DNA from: Deinandra increscens subsp. villosa
Lineage: Eukaryota > Streptophyta > Magnoliopsida > Asterales > Asteraceae
DNA: 64,000 bases
Assembly: GCA_039602395.1 (NCBI GenBank)
Contig: JBCNJP010000024.1
Span: forward strand, 3,733,731-3,797,730
Direction of reading: 5' to 3'
The notes under the pieces were generated by a model. It was given only the letters and a program-made list of their open reading frames with translations. It was not told the origin of the DNA and made no database searches. The number at the start of each line of letters is the position of its first letter. Position 1 is the first letter of the stretch. The translations under genes and the position numbers were made by a program. Of this stretch, positions 43,992 through 54,194 are shown one piece after another.

Positions 43992-44027
43992 ATCTTGGAG
44001 TCTCAAAGAGACATTTTGCACCAAGAT
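43992..44027 (+). ncRNA. ATCTTGG hairpin (LR10 copy)
   Basis: Outer arms ATCTTGG and CCAAGAT, inner stem GTCTC / GAGAC. In LR2 and LR4 the inner stem is TTCTC / GAGAA (read on the element strand), a paired substitution. Found in all copies with a 3' region. Confidence 0.6.
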
Positions 44028-44265
44028 TATTTAAATGTTTGAGCAGGTTTCTATGTGCAAGATATCACAACTTCAAGTCTTTTGAAGATGTTGATGAACG
44101 ACCAGAGATACACTAAAATGTCATCAAGTATTCATGATCAAGCTACGATCGAGTTGAGAAGGAGTTTGTTTGAAGATTCATTTCATTGAACGAACGGATT
44201 CTACACTTGAGGGGGAGCTTGGTTGAAGATACAAAGTTGATGATATTGAAGAGATACTGCACACT

Positions 44266-44276
44266 AAAAGGGGGAG
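44266..44276 (+). other. LR10 polypurine tract
   Basis: AAAAGGGGGAG directly before TT and the 3' LTR start at 44279. Confidence 0.85.
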
Positions 44277-44278
44277 TT

Positions 44279-44628
44279 TGTTGATACCTGATATGTGCGT
44301 CGTGTGAAGTATCAAATAAAGTACAAGATCAAGTCAATCTAGGTCTGGCCGAACTAGGTCCGAACCTGAAGTTCGGACTGGCCGAACCTGAGGTTCGGCC
44401 AAAGCTCGGACCAGCTAGTATATATAGGTGTTTGGTCTTTGTAATTGGGAGAGTTCTGAGCGTGTGACATCTGTTAAGTGTGTGTTTCTGAGTGTGTATT
44501 CTCTGAGTCTGTATCTAAGTGTTTACTGATTGTAATTGTTCGTTGTGATCAATAAATCAATCGGTTAATTACGTTTCGATGTCCGATTAGCTAGATCGAG
44601 TAGACAATCCGATGCTCACGCATTTTCA
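44279..44628 (+). repeat. LR10 3' LTR
   Basis: TGTTGATACC... to ...CATTTTCA. Inverted repeat arms 44379-44389 and 44391-44401 (TGGCCGAACCT / AGGTTCGGCCA), TATATATA at 44419-44426, AATAAATCAATCGG near 44553. Confidence 0.9.
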
Positions 44629-45335
44629 AAAATAGTCAAGTATTAGAAGAAAAGATAAGATACATCCTTAAAAGAGAAAGGATATGAAAGTCTGTATAAA
44701 TTACAAATTTCTGCATGATTTCTTGACTCACACAGAACTACTTCGGAAATTCCGAAGTAGTTAGAGACTAAATTCTACAGAAATCCTCATTTCTGTAGAA
44801 GGCTTCTAATGGGAAGCATCAATAGTCTTCAAAGAAGAGTCCTGAAGGAGTTCTAAACTATCAGAAGATAAAGATTACAAGAAGAACAAATTCTACCTTT
44901 ATGTTAAGAATAAGCAGAATGAATGCCAACTTAGCATTAATCACAAAGGCAGTTAAAGATAGTTGAAAAAGAGATAATTTGAATATCTTCAATTTATCTC
45001 TATATACTCTGACACACTCCAACATCAACCGTCCTCAACCACGTTATCCAAATACAACTTGCTACATTTTCCTATAAATAGCAAGCTAACTTCACCAAAC
45101 AAAGCAAGACATCAAGGATACAATTCAATATCTTCTCAAAGCAATTACAACATCACTCCCATAGAAAAGTTATTTCTGTTGATACATCGTTATACTATAA
45201 ACTCGTGTAAACCATTATTTACACATGAGATATACAAAATAACCCTTTTATGAATTGTTGTTTTCTAATTTGATTTACTTTCCGCAACTTGTTTATCTTG
45301 TTTAAATCAAATTGTGCCAACATTGTTAAAGAGCC
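44629..45335 (+). repeat. Right part of the LTR-like segment split by LR10
   Basis: Continues the segment of 38459-38489 after the LR10 insertion. AT-rich, non-coding, with a hairpin CTACTTCGGAA / TTCCGAAGTAG (44739-44761) and a TATA-like CCTATAAATAG at 45070-45080. It may end near CAACA at about 45323. An LTR (about 740 bp rejoined) or a pararetrovirus-like promoter region are both possible. Confidence 0.4.
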
Positions 45336-45451
45336 CTTAACGGGACCCAATATTTTCTATAGGGAAAAAAAGAAAAAAGAATGGAATGCCCTGTAAATGA
45401 CGGTCTGGGATTGTTTCTTTCTTTTTTTATTTTTATTGTTTTTATTTCTCA

Positions 45452-45483
<32 letters not shown>

Positions 45484-46640
45484 CCATGTGTTTTGGTCCG
45501 ATCAGAATGAAAAAGAAGGAGACGAGGGGTTCGCCTGATAGAAAAAGAGGAAAGAGTTGAGGTGATCGGTGAAGGCCACAGTGGTGGTGGTTGGTGTTGA
45601 TGGTGGCAGCGGTTAATGATGGTGGTGGAGGTTGGCTATGATGATGGTGGTGGATGATGATGATGATGGTGGAGGTGATGGCCGATGGTGTTTATGGCGT
45701 CGGACGATGAGGTCAAAGGTGGTTGCTACGGTTGGTGAAGGGTGGCGGTAGTTGAGGTGGTGGGTTCGGTGGCGTGATGATGGCAGCAAGGGGGGTGGCG
45801 ATCGCTGGTGCCGAGGGTGGTGGTGGCTATGCTTGTGAGCCGAGAAGGGAGGAAGAGGTGGTGTGTTTGCTCCATGTGCTTGAGATGGGATTTTAAGGTG
45901 GAGGTTAAGGCGGAGTGTGAGAGTGGTGAAGGACGTGAGGGTGTGGTTGAGTGTGCACGAGATGGAGTGTGAAAGAATTCAACATGTGCTAAAATTTTAA
46001 CCCTAGTTAGGTTAGAGGCTAACTATAGTTTAGGTGGTGTGGTTAGGAGGTTTAGATGGTGTTAATTTTTTTTAAAAGTTAACACTTTTAACCAATTATT
46101 TTATGAAATTTAGAAATATAAATGTAGTGTCGTCATAAAATAATTAATACAAGCTTGATGATCTTTAAATGGGTCGAAAATGTGGAGAACGGGTGTCGGG
46201 CCGGCACAGTTCGTGTCAGGCTGGTATGCGAGGCTCTCTTCGATTTTCCCACGGTTCGATTCGTTATTCAGTAAAATTAGTCGAGAATATTATCTTTGAG
46301 CTTAAAAGTATCGGGTGACCCGTTGGACCATATTTTTAGGCTCAGTCCATTTGTTTCGCGGTGTTGGGCCGGACTGGGCCCAATTTGGCATACGGGTGAA
46401 TGACACTGAATCGTTCTGGCGTTCTGATCGAGTTGGGTTTCTAAATTATTTACGAGACTTATATATTGATAAAAAATTATTGTTTTAATCGTAAATTTAA
46501 TTATTTAGAAGTTTCTTCTTTTATTTATTTTATTTGCTCGCGTACCGTGTTCTGAAAATAAATAATTTGTTTAAATTGTTTTAAGCTCGAATATTTTACG
46601 TAGTCAAAACTAACTAAAGTTTTAGTTGAAATATTCACTT
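45336..46640. other. Non-coding, low-complexity region
   Basis: No gene seen. It holds a TA microsatellite (45452-45483), a G-rich GGTGGT/GATGAT stretch (about 45575-45860) and AT-rich sequence after 46000. The right end (GAAATATTCA, 46628-46637) followed by TTCGTCCCGAAATTT (46646-46660) resembles the junction between an LTR and the internal end of a minus-oriented chromovirus-type Gypsy element; this is a tentative reading. Confidence 0.35.
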
Positions 46641-47673
46641 AAAGTGTTCGTCCCGAAATTTAGCCAATGCCGATTGATGGTTCTGCATTGGTGGACAACT
46701 TAAAGCTAATTTTGTCTGGTCTGATTCTCGCTTACCTAGATGATAGTTTTGTCATTGACAAGGATGTTAACGATCCATGTCGTTGGGAGTGCGATTTTGA
46801 TTCCATCTTAGGATCACGTGATCCTTGATTGTTATGACTCTCTAACGAAGTGGAGTTGATAGAACATCCACGATAGTTCGTCAACAAGATGAGTGTTAGA
46901 CACATAGATAAAAGCGGTTTTGAGTATGAAAGGTCTGGGCAAGTCATGATTGCTCACGTATAGGCTTTACCAGGATTTTCATGTAGTTCAGATTACAATT
47001 ATGTGTGCACCCACAATTGTGATTTTCCTTACATGACTAGCCTAGGCTTTGCTCATACTTGAGTTTTCAGTTCTCGTTGGAATATGCAATGTGTCGGGAC
47101 AAAAATGGCTAACGGAAAATTTTAGGTTGATTTGCTATCGGAAGGGATCTTCCTTTATTCCCGGGTGTTCTAATGATAATAATGATTGAATTGTGGTTTA
47201 GCTCCAGACTCTTGGTTATGCATTCTAAGATCTTGATAGGTTCTGGACATGATGGGGTTTGTGGGCCACTGGTCCAATCCGTTCCAGGATTCTAAGGGAC
47301 CAATGTAACGAGGATTAAGTTTTCCTCACTTTCGAGACCTAGCTATTTTTGTCTGAGGTAGAACCCATTATAAGGTTTTGAACCCTCTTATAGATTCTAG
47401 GGGTTCGCGTCGAGCGTTAACATAGGTTGTCCTGGAGATTACCTACGGCTTTCGAAAGGTTCTAAAATCAGAAAGGTCTCCTTAGTAGTTGCATAAACTA
47501 TCTCTGGACCAATCAGCTAGCTGTTATCGGCTTCGGTCCAACAATGGGGCGAACGACACTTTCTTCCATACGAGCCTTCGAAAGGGACGGCTTGAATATT
47601 CGAGCGATAAAACCATTGTTATAAGGAAACTTGGCGAGTGGATAGTGGTTGTCTCAACCATTACCAAGGTTTG
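46641..47673. other. Unrecognised region without a clear gene
   Basis: Short frames only (the longest is 71 codons on the minus strand, 46947-46732), none recognised. Base composition is more GC-rich than the gag-only elements. It could be the interior of a decayed Gypsy element lying left of LR11. Confidence 0.3.
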
Positions 47674-48020
47674 TTAAAAATGCGTGAGCATCGGATCGTC
47701 TACTCAATCTAGCTATTCGGACATCGAAACGTAATTAACCGATTTTTTTATTGATCACAAATGAACAATTACAATCAGTAAAACACTTAGAAATGGCACA
47801 GAGAATACACCTCAGAAACACACACTTAAGAAATCTCATACGCTCAGAACTGTCAATTACAAGAACAAACTTGATATTTATAGCAGCTAGCCGATCTCTG
47901 TCCGAACCTCATTTCGGCCAGACCGAACTCCTGGTTCGGACCAGGTTCAGCGAGTGAGACTTTGGCTTGAACTTGTACTTTGCTTGATACTTCACACGAC
48001 GCACATATCAGGTATCAACA
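47674..48020 (-). repeat. LR11 3' LTR
   Basis: TTAAAAATGCGTGAGC... to ...GGTATCAACA, same family as the LR10 LTR in reverse. Contains GACCGAACTCCTGGTTCGGAC palindrome-like sequence at about 47921-47941 and TATTTATA at 47875-47882. The left end is mutated relative to TGAAAATG. Confidence 0.8.
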
Positions 48021-49768
48021 AATTTCCCCTCGTCGTGTGCAGTATCTCTTCAACATCATCAACTCTGTATCTTCAATCAAGCTCCCCCTCAAGTGTAGAA
48101 TCCGTTTGTCCAATGAAACGAATCTTCGAACAAACTCCTCCTCAACTCTGGTGCAAAACGTCTATTTGAGAATACTTGATGACATCTAGTGTAACTCTGG
48201 TGTTTTATCAACAACTTCAGAAGACTTGAAGTGATGAAATCTTGCACTTTAGCAACCTGCTCAATCATTTAAATAATCTTGGCGCAAAACGTCTATTTGA
48301 GACTCCAAGATACGATTTTGAAAATTGATTTTTTATCACGTGTTGATCTGATCGAAAATAAAGTAGAAATAAAATCTTTTTGGCTTTTAGAAAATTTATA
48401 TCAAAACAAACCTAAAATCTTTTTGATTTTTCAAAATTTATGCTAAAACACACCGAAAATCTTTTTGTATTTTTCTTGATGTGAAATCAAATTGCAATAC
48501 TGAAAGAAACACTATTTTTTGTATAAGAAAGATCACTATATAGGATCATATTGGTCTTGACGCTGATTTTTTAAAATTTATGCTAAAACACACTTCAATT
48601 TCAAAAAATTGAAACTCACAAGTCATGCTGATTGCTCGTATAATTTGTCCATCTTAAACTCAGACAGAATCATACTCATAACATCTGTATATGTTAAGGT
48701 ATTGATTAGATTTGCTTTGATCAGTGTATCCCACACTATCAGACATATTCAGACATTTTTCTATTTTTCTTTCTTTTTCCTTTTGTGTGATAGCACTTGT
48801 GATTGTTGACAATGCGTAATGTTTTTCATGATATAGTCAACTGTGTTCCATGCAAAAAGAAATAAGAACGTTAAATCGTCTACCTTAAGGTCGATCTTTC
48901 GCTATGCAGATAAGGCCTCGGATTTAACAAATAAGAAAAATAAAACAAGTTGAAGTTGTATAACCCAACAACAATCAGGTCGGTACTCCCGTACACGCAG
49001 AGAAAGTCCGATGAGTTATACGAAACACCAAAGAAAATAAAGCAGAATGTCAAACGAACAACGATCAGGTCGGTCTTGTGGACACGCAGAGAAAGTCCGA
49101 TCGTTTGACAAAATAAAGAAAATCAAACAAGTTTAAATCTTTGAAAAATGAACGCATGTGTACACAGTGACTTCTCATTACTATTTTCACACTTATTTTT
49201 CTTTTTGTGTCATGAAATAAGCATCAAGATGTTTTCCACTTGGTCAAGCTTTAGTATTTAGTGTATATCACATCTGAATACTTTCTGATTTGCCGAGTCT
49301 ACCAAGCACATCAAGCAATGATATTATGGCCCTTTCATCTACTCTATTCATGGGTCAGTTACGTAAGCCAATGTACCATCATTTCCCAATGATCAATTTC
49401 TCACAATTATATACTGTGCATGTATTCACCTTTCTTATATATTTGGCATGTATTCACCTTATCCCATAACATGCTTTTTCTCAATACTCCACCTTACTTA
49501 CAATTCTCCCCCCTTAAAATGAAAACTCTATTTTGGGAATTTCATTTTACTCAAAACCAAGACTCTATTTTTGACTTTTTGAGAAAAACTTGAAAGTAAA
49601 GAAAAATTGATCAATCAACATGGATATGTTGTAGTTTAAGAATATCAGAAAATTGGCAGATTTAGAAAATTTGATCATAAAATTTAAGTTATGCAGAATA
49701 CTCCTCCATCAACAACTTTGCAATCGTCGATAGGCCTTCTAGAAGTACCTACACACTGGTCAAACTGA
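48021..49768 (-). other. LR11 3' non-coding region
   Basis: Contains ATCTTGG hairpin (48276-48311) and a partial repeat of it near 48150-48172, stem-loop array (48870-49109), GNRA-type hairpin (49378-49393), AT hairpin beside a C-run (49508-49548), and the post-stop conserved segment (about 49735-49765). No gene. Confidence 0.75.
48870..49109 (-). ncRNA. Three-module stem-loop array (LR11 copy)
   Basis: Module 3 arms 48870-48877 / 48921-48928, module 2 48958-48964 / 49015-49021, module 1 49049-49057 / 49101-49109; all perfect and of the same sequences as in LR10. The apical hairpin of module 1 is GTC-CACAA-GAC rather than ATC-GAAA-GAT. Confidence 0.7.
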
Positions 49769-52700
49769 TTAGTTTATAAACGACCTGAAGCGGATCGCTT
49801 CTGGTCGACCAGTGTCTTGGTTTTTCTTAGAAACCACCTTAGGTTACCATTGTTGTTGTTTTGGTAATTCTGTTTTTGATGAACTTATCACATGTGACTA
49901 TGATAATGAACCTATATTTTGAACCTTTGGAAACAATGGAACAAAACGTTTTTGTTTTACGAACAAAAATGTAGGTTCAACTTCATTAAAACTGTGCCTC
50001 ATTCATCGAAGAACTTTGTGGGGGCAGGTTTACAAAAAACTGGTTTCTTATGAAACCTCTTAGGGGAATCAGCAGGTAGTGGACACTCCTTTGCCATATG
50101 CCCTATTCGGCGGCTAATATAACAAATTCGTTTTGTTTTGTCCCACTTTTGATGTACCTGCGAAGAGTTACACACATGAATATCTCGAACATGGTCAGAT
50201 CTTGAATCATATACCTGATGCATGTGATCATGAACCCATTTGGATGTTGGGCTTCGAGATAAAGAACCTCCAGAAGAAACTTTATCTTTCACAAATACTT
50301 CAGAAATCTTCCGAGCATCAACACAATGAAGAGGAAATTCTTTATCAGAGAAAAGCTGATTAGAACCTTTGAGCTTGTAGAATCTCTCAGGTTGAACATT
50401 ATCTGCTTTGAAACCCTCCTTCTTCACTTGCTTCATTTTAAGCTTCTGCAAGTTTTGCGGTGTAGATGCTGGAACCTCCTCAGCTTTACCTTTCATTCCA
50501 GGAAAACCTAAACCAAATTTCTTTCCAGAAACCTTCACCTCGGATGTAGAATGTCCATTCTTTGCTAAGTGAGAAAATTCAGCTTTCACTTCAGTCACTT
50601 TTTTCTGATCATAAAAGATCTTCTCATCAAATTCAGGTTGAGACCTAATCTTGTCACTTGAAGTAACTGATTTCTCATTATCAGCAGAAGATGAAGCAGA
50701 TACAAACTTTGGAGCAGAAAGAATCTCAGATTTCTTTCTTTTCTTCTTCTTATTCTTCCTGTTTTTCTTCTTCTCAACAACCTTTTCTTCTTCAGAAGTA
50801 GATGATGAAACCTTTGAATAATCAAATTCTTCACTCTGTTCCTTTACTTCTTTGAAAGCTTCTTTGATTTGAGCAGGGGGTGATGCAGTTTTATCAAACA
50901 TTTTCTAAAAAATTGCATCATTAGCTAAGAAGCTTGTGAACACTTGAGAATTTGAAACATTGTTGAGCAATCTATTAGCATCAATGACTTGAATCTTGAG
51001 ATCAGAAATTTGCTTTTGAGCTTCAGCTAACTCCTTCTCAGTAGCAATCAATCTTTTGGAAACTTTGTGTGTTTCAAATTTTTGCATACGAAGATTTTCC
51101 ATGCCCTCAATTCTTTCTTCAATTTATCCTCATTTCGCTTTCTGAATTTCCAGATTTGCTTTCTGAACGTTATTTACACTCACCAATTCCCACTTCTCAT
51201 CTAACAACTTTTCCATGTCAACTTGATATGCTTCAATCTTAGCAGCAGATTCGTCAACATTCTTGGTAAGTAAATCAAGTTTAATCTTGGACTTGTCAAA
51301 CAAATTATTGAAATCAGAAACAACATCTTCTGCATCAAATTTCCATTTCTTAACTTCTTGAACTAACTTTTCCTTTTCTTCAGAAATCTTAGCTTTTGCA
51401 GCTTTAACATTCTCTAAAGCTTCATTCAACAAGTTGACCTCAGCAATCAAACATTCGTTCTTGAAAACCAATTCCTTTTCATTTTCCTTGAAAATCTTCA
51501 AATCTGAATTAATCAAATTGAATTCCTCAGAGAGCTTTTGAAGTTTATCCAACAAAGATGCATTTTCTTTCAACAAACTTTCCAAGTTTTCAGCAGATTC
51601 ATATGAACTTGGTGTTGAACTAGTATCGTAACTAGTATCTGAACAAGAATCATCTGACTGATCATGAGTGACAATCAAGGCTGATGAATCATATCCAAAC
51701 TGTTGACCCCAATCATAAACAGCATCATGTTGAACTGTTAAAGATGTTGCCGTGTCTGTGTTACTAGAAGATGGTTGAGTAAAACCGGGCTTGGGCGATA
51801 AAGGAAAACCAGACTTGCTAATATGTGCCTGTTGACATTCTTTGGCAAAATGTCCAAGCTTTGAACACTTGTAACGCTTCAATTTTGACTTATCAAAACC
51901 TAATTTCTCACTAAATTCAGAAGTAGATTTTCCATGCTTCTTGAAAAATCTCTTTGATCGGTGACTCAGCATAGCATATTGCCAAGATAGATCCAATTCA
52001 GTCAGTTGATCATCATCAAGAGCATCAAGATCATCTCTTGTTAATTATGCATCATCAACATTTTTTATAACTAAACCAAATGATGATGAGATTAAAGCAA
52101 CAATCATTTTGGCACAATCATCCATTGATTAAGCAGAAAAGGCATTTTTGACTTGAAGAATTTGGAATTGTGAAACTACAACCCCGTGATGAATTGTTAT
52201 CAGAATTTCCCAAAGCTCCAGCCATTAAAGCGAAACCCTTAGTGCCGTACTCAGATTTGGCTTAGATTTAGCACTCATGCTTGCACTATTCTCACAATGA
52301 TACAATTCAGGATTTTGCAAAGTAGCAGTTGACTTCTTAGAATTTAACATTTCCATTTCCCGAGCATGAAGTTTTCCAGTAAGCTCGTGAAATGTTAATG
52401 CAGAATAATCCTTATCATGAGTAAGAAGCAAAACATAATTTTCCCATTTTTCAGGCTACGCTTCCATAATCTTCTCCTTTAAATCAGCATTAGTCTTCTC
52501 AATTCCAACAACCTTTAATTCACTAATAAGATGTGAAAATCGGGAAACAAGAGTAGTAATGTTCTCATTGTCATAATATTGAAAATTATCAAATTCTTTA
52601 TTCAACACTTTCTTCCAACTTTTCTTGTAATCATCATTACCCTCACATCTTGCTGATAAAGCATCCCATAATTGTTTTGATTTCTTGCATGTGCTGAATT

Positions 52701-53025
52701 GATGTAACAACTCAGTAGGTAATGCCATTGTAAGATAACCGAAAGCTTTTTGATTCAGTTCATAAGCTTTCCTTTCAGCAATATCGAAAGTATGAACTTC
52801 CTTGAAATCTCCCGCATCAGTCGGATGTTGATAAAGTTTCTTGATTGGAATCCATAAATAGATGTCATTCGTACTTATATAAGCCGAAAATTGTTGCTTC
52901 CAATTCTGATAATCTTCAAGCTTCAACAATTTGGGAACTTTCTGACTTGTTCCAATTTCGTTATCAAAATTCAACATTGTTTGCATTGCGTTTTGCATAG
53001 CGGCAAACGCTTGAAATTCCGTCAT
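49769..53025 (-). pseudogene. gag: LR11 gag polyprotein, broken
   Basis: ATG at 53025 (MTEFQAFAAMQNAMQTMLNF). One frame carries almost the whole gag: 53025-52456, 52431-52225, 51996-51130, 51102-50905 and 50901-49999 are all in register, separated by stops (including a TAG near 52456) and a pair of compensating frameshifts between about 52225 and 51996. Both zinc knuckles are damaged: the first reads RYKCSKLGHFAKEC (Cys to Arg), the second CYISRRIGHMAKEC (second Cys to Ser). Coiled coil about 51600-51130; Lys-rich patch near 50770-50730. It ends PEAIRFRSFIN at 49769. Total length (3,257 nt) matches LR12. Confidence 0.88.
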
Positions 53026-53376
53026 CTTTAATTTGAATCTGTTGGCCGAACTTGCTCCAAACTTAACACTGAGCTTCGAACTCCCTACGAACTCTGTCCG
53101 AACCTAAATCAAAAGGCTGAACTTCACCTGAACCTAAGTATCTCCGAACCTTGACAGAATGAAGACCAACTCTGAACTCTCGCCGACCACTGACCAAACT
53201 CTCACCGAATAAGCACCGAACACTGTCCGAACTTGAGCTTTGGAGCAGTTACTCCGAACTCGACCAGTGAGCTCCGAACCTCGACATAATTTTTCAAAAA
53301 CGCTCGAAATTTGACTGATTTCGACGAAACTTGCAACAGTGGATCAAGAAAAATGATAAGGAATGATTTAGAAGCA
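53026..53376 (-). other. LR11 leader with CCGAAC repeats
   Basis: TCCGAAC/GCCGAAC half-sites (GTTCGGA on the element strand) crowd 53045-53290, matching the LR11 LTR motif. A conserved stretch next to the PBS follows. Confidence 0.65.
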
Positions 53377-53388
53377 GTTTTGATACCA
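53377..53388 (-). other. LR11 primer-binding site (mutated)
   Basis: GTTTTGATACCA differs from GCTCTGATACCA at two positions, both C to T on the plus strand. Confidence 0.65.
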
Positions 53389-53393
53389 AAGAC

Positions 53394-53706
53394 TGTTGAT
53401 ACCTGAATTTGCGTCGTGTGAAGTATCGAGCATTGTTCAAGTTCAAGCCAAAGGATGCTTGGCCAAACTAGGTCTGAACCTAGAGTTCGGACTGGCCGAA
53501 CCTGGGGTTCGGATGAAGCTCGGCCAGCTGGGTATATATAGAAGCTTGGACATTATAATAAGGAGTTCTGAGCGTATGAGATTTCTGCTAAGTGTGTGTT
53601 TTCAAGGTGTTTCTCTGTGTTGTGTTTCTAAGTGTTTACTGATTGTAATTGTTCTTCGTTGATCAATAAAAGAATCGGTTAATTACGTTTCGATGTCCGA
53701 TTAGTT
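53394..53706 (+). repeat. LR12 5' LTR, 3'-truncated
   Basis: TGTTGATACCTG as in LR10; GTTCGGACTGGCCGAACC half-sites (53484-53501) before TATATATA (53533-53540). About 55 bp covering the LTR end and all but GAGC of the PBS are missing compared with LR10 (join at about 53706). Confidence 0.8.
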
Positions 53707-54194
53707 AGAGCTTTCTGGTTCACTCTACCGATCTGTGGTTGCTATTTTCGGATTTTTAAAACGTTTTTGGAGTTTCTCGAGTTGGCTTTCGTGTTTTTCA
53801 TCAGTTTAATCAAATCTTGGTGTAAAATCTACTCCTAAATCACTTCTTATCAGTTTTTCTGATCTTCAGTTGCAAGTTTCGTCAAAATCTGTCAATTTTC
53901 GCAAGTTTTTGAAAACTGAGTTCCAAGTTCAGAGTTTTCTGATCAGGTTCGGAGTAACTGCTCCGAACTTGAAGTTCGGACCAAGCTCGGTGAGTCTTCG
54001 GTGAGAGTTCGGTCTATCTCGGTCAAAGTTCGGAGTTGATCTAAGTTCGGTCAAGGTTCGGAGTTCGTTCGGTAACAGATCGGAGTTTCTAAGTTTGGCC
54101 TTTTTGTTTTAGGTTCGGTCGAAGTTCGGAGGAGGTTCGGAGGTCAGTGATAGGTTCGGAGCAAGTTCAGTCACCAGAATTCAAATTCTTCACG
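53707..54194 (+). other. LR12 leader with GTTCGG repeats
   Basis: Same type as LR10: GTTCGGAG/GTTCGGTC/GTTCGGAC recur from about 53947 to 54170, with CTCCGAACTTGAAGTTCGGA forming an inverted repeat near 53961-53980. Confidence 0.7.

Larger units (their letters stand above)
42554..44265 (+). other. LR10 3' non-coding region
   Basis: No gene in 1.7 kb. Contents in order: post-stop conserved segment with GTGTGCAGGTACTTCTAGAA (42568-42587), AT hairpin with 10-bp arms plus GGGGAAG (42781-42822), a 32-bp tandem repeat (42871-42960), a decayed ATCATT hairpin (about 42976), stem-loop array (43260-43498), ATCTTGG hairpin (43992-44027). Confidence 0.8.
38490..44628 (+). mobile_element. LR10: gag-only LTR retrotransposon with both LTRs
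   Basis: The reference copy for the family: 5' LTR 38490-38826, PBS 38829-38840, leader, gag 39316-42553, 3' non-coding 42554-44265, purine tract 44266-44276, 3' LTR 44279-44628. Flanks AAAAC (38485-38489) and AAAAT (44629-44633) are a 5-bp duplication with one mismatch. By eye the two LTRs differ by about ten substitutions and one gap of about 13 bp, so it is fairly recent. The 6.1-kb body contains no protease, integrase, RT or RNase H, so it can only move with pol supplied in trans. Confidence 0.9.
47674..53392 (-). mobile_element. LR11: gag-only LTR retrotransposon (minus), 5' LTR missing
   Basis: Read leftwards: mutated PBS 53388-53377, leader, gag 53025-49769, 3' non-coding region, purine-tract complement (48021-48031), 3' LTR 48020-47674. 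Where the 5' LTR should be, five bases (AAGAC) separate the PBS from the opposite-facing LTR of LR12. Confidence 0.85.

Noticed and set aside
45590..45870. Gly-rich protein gene in the GGT/GAT stretch
   Set aside because: No frame of useful length exists; low-complexity non-coding sequence is simpler.
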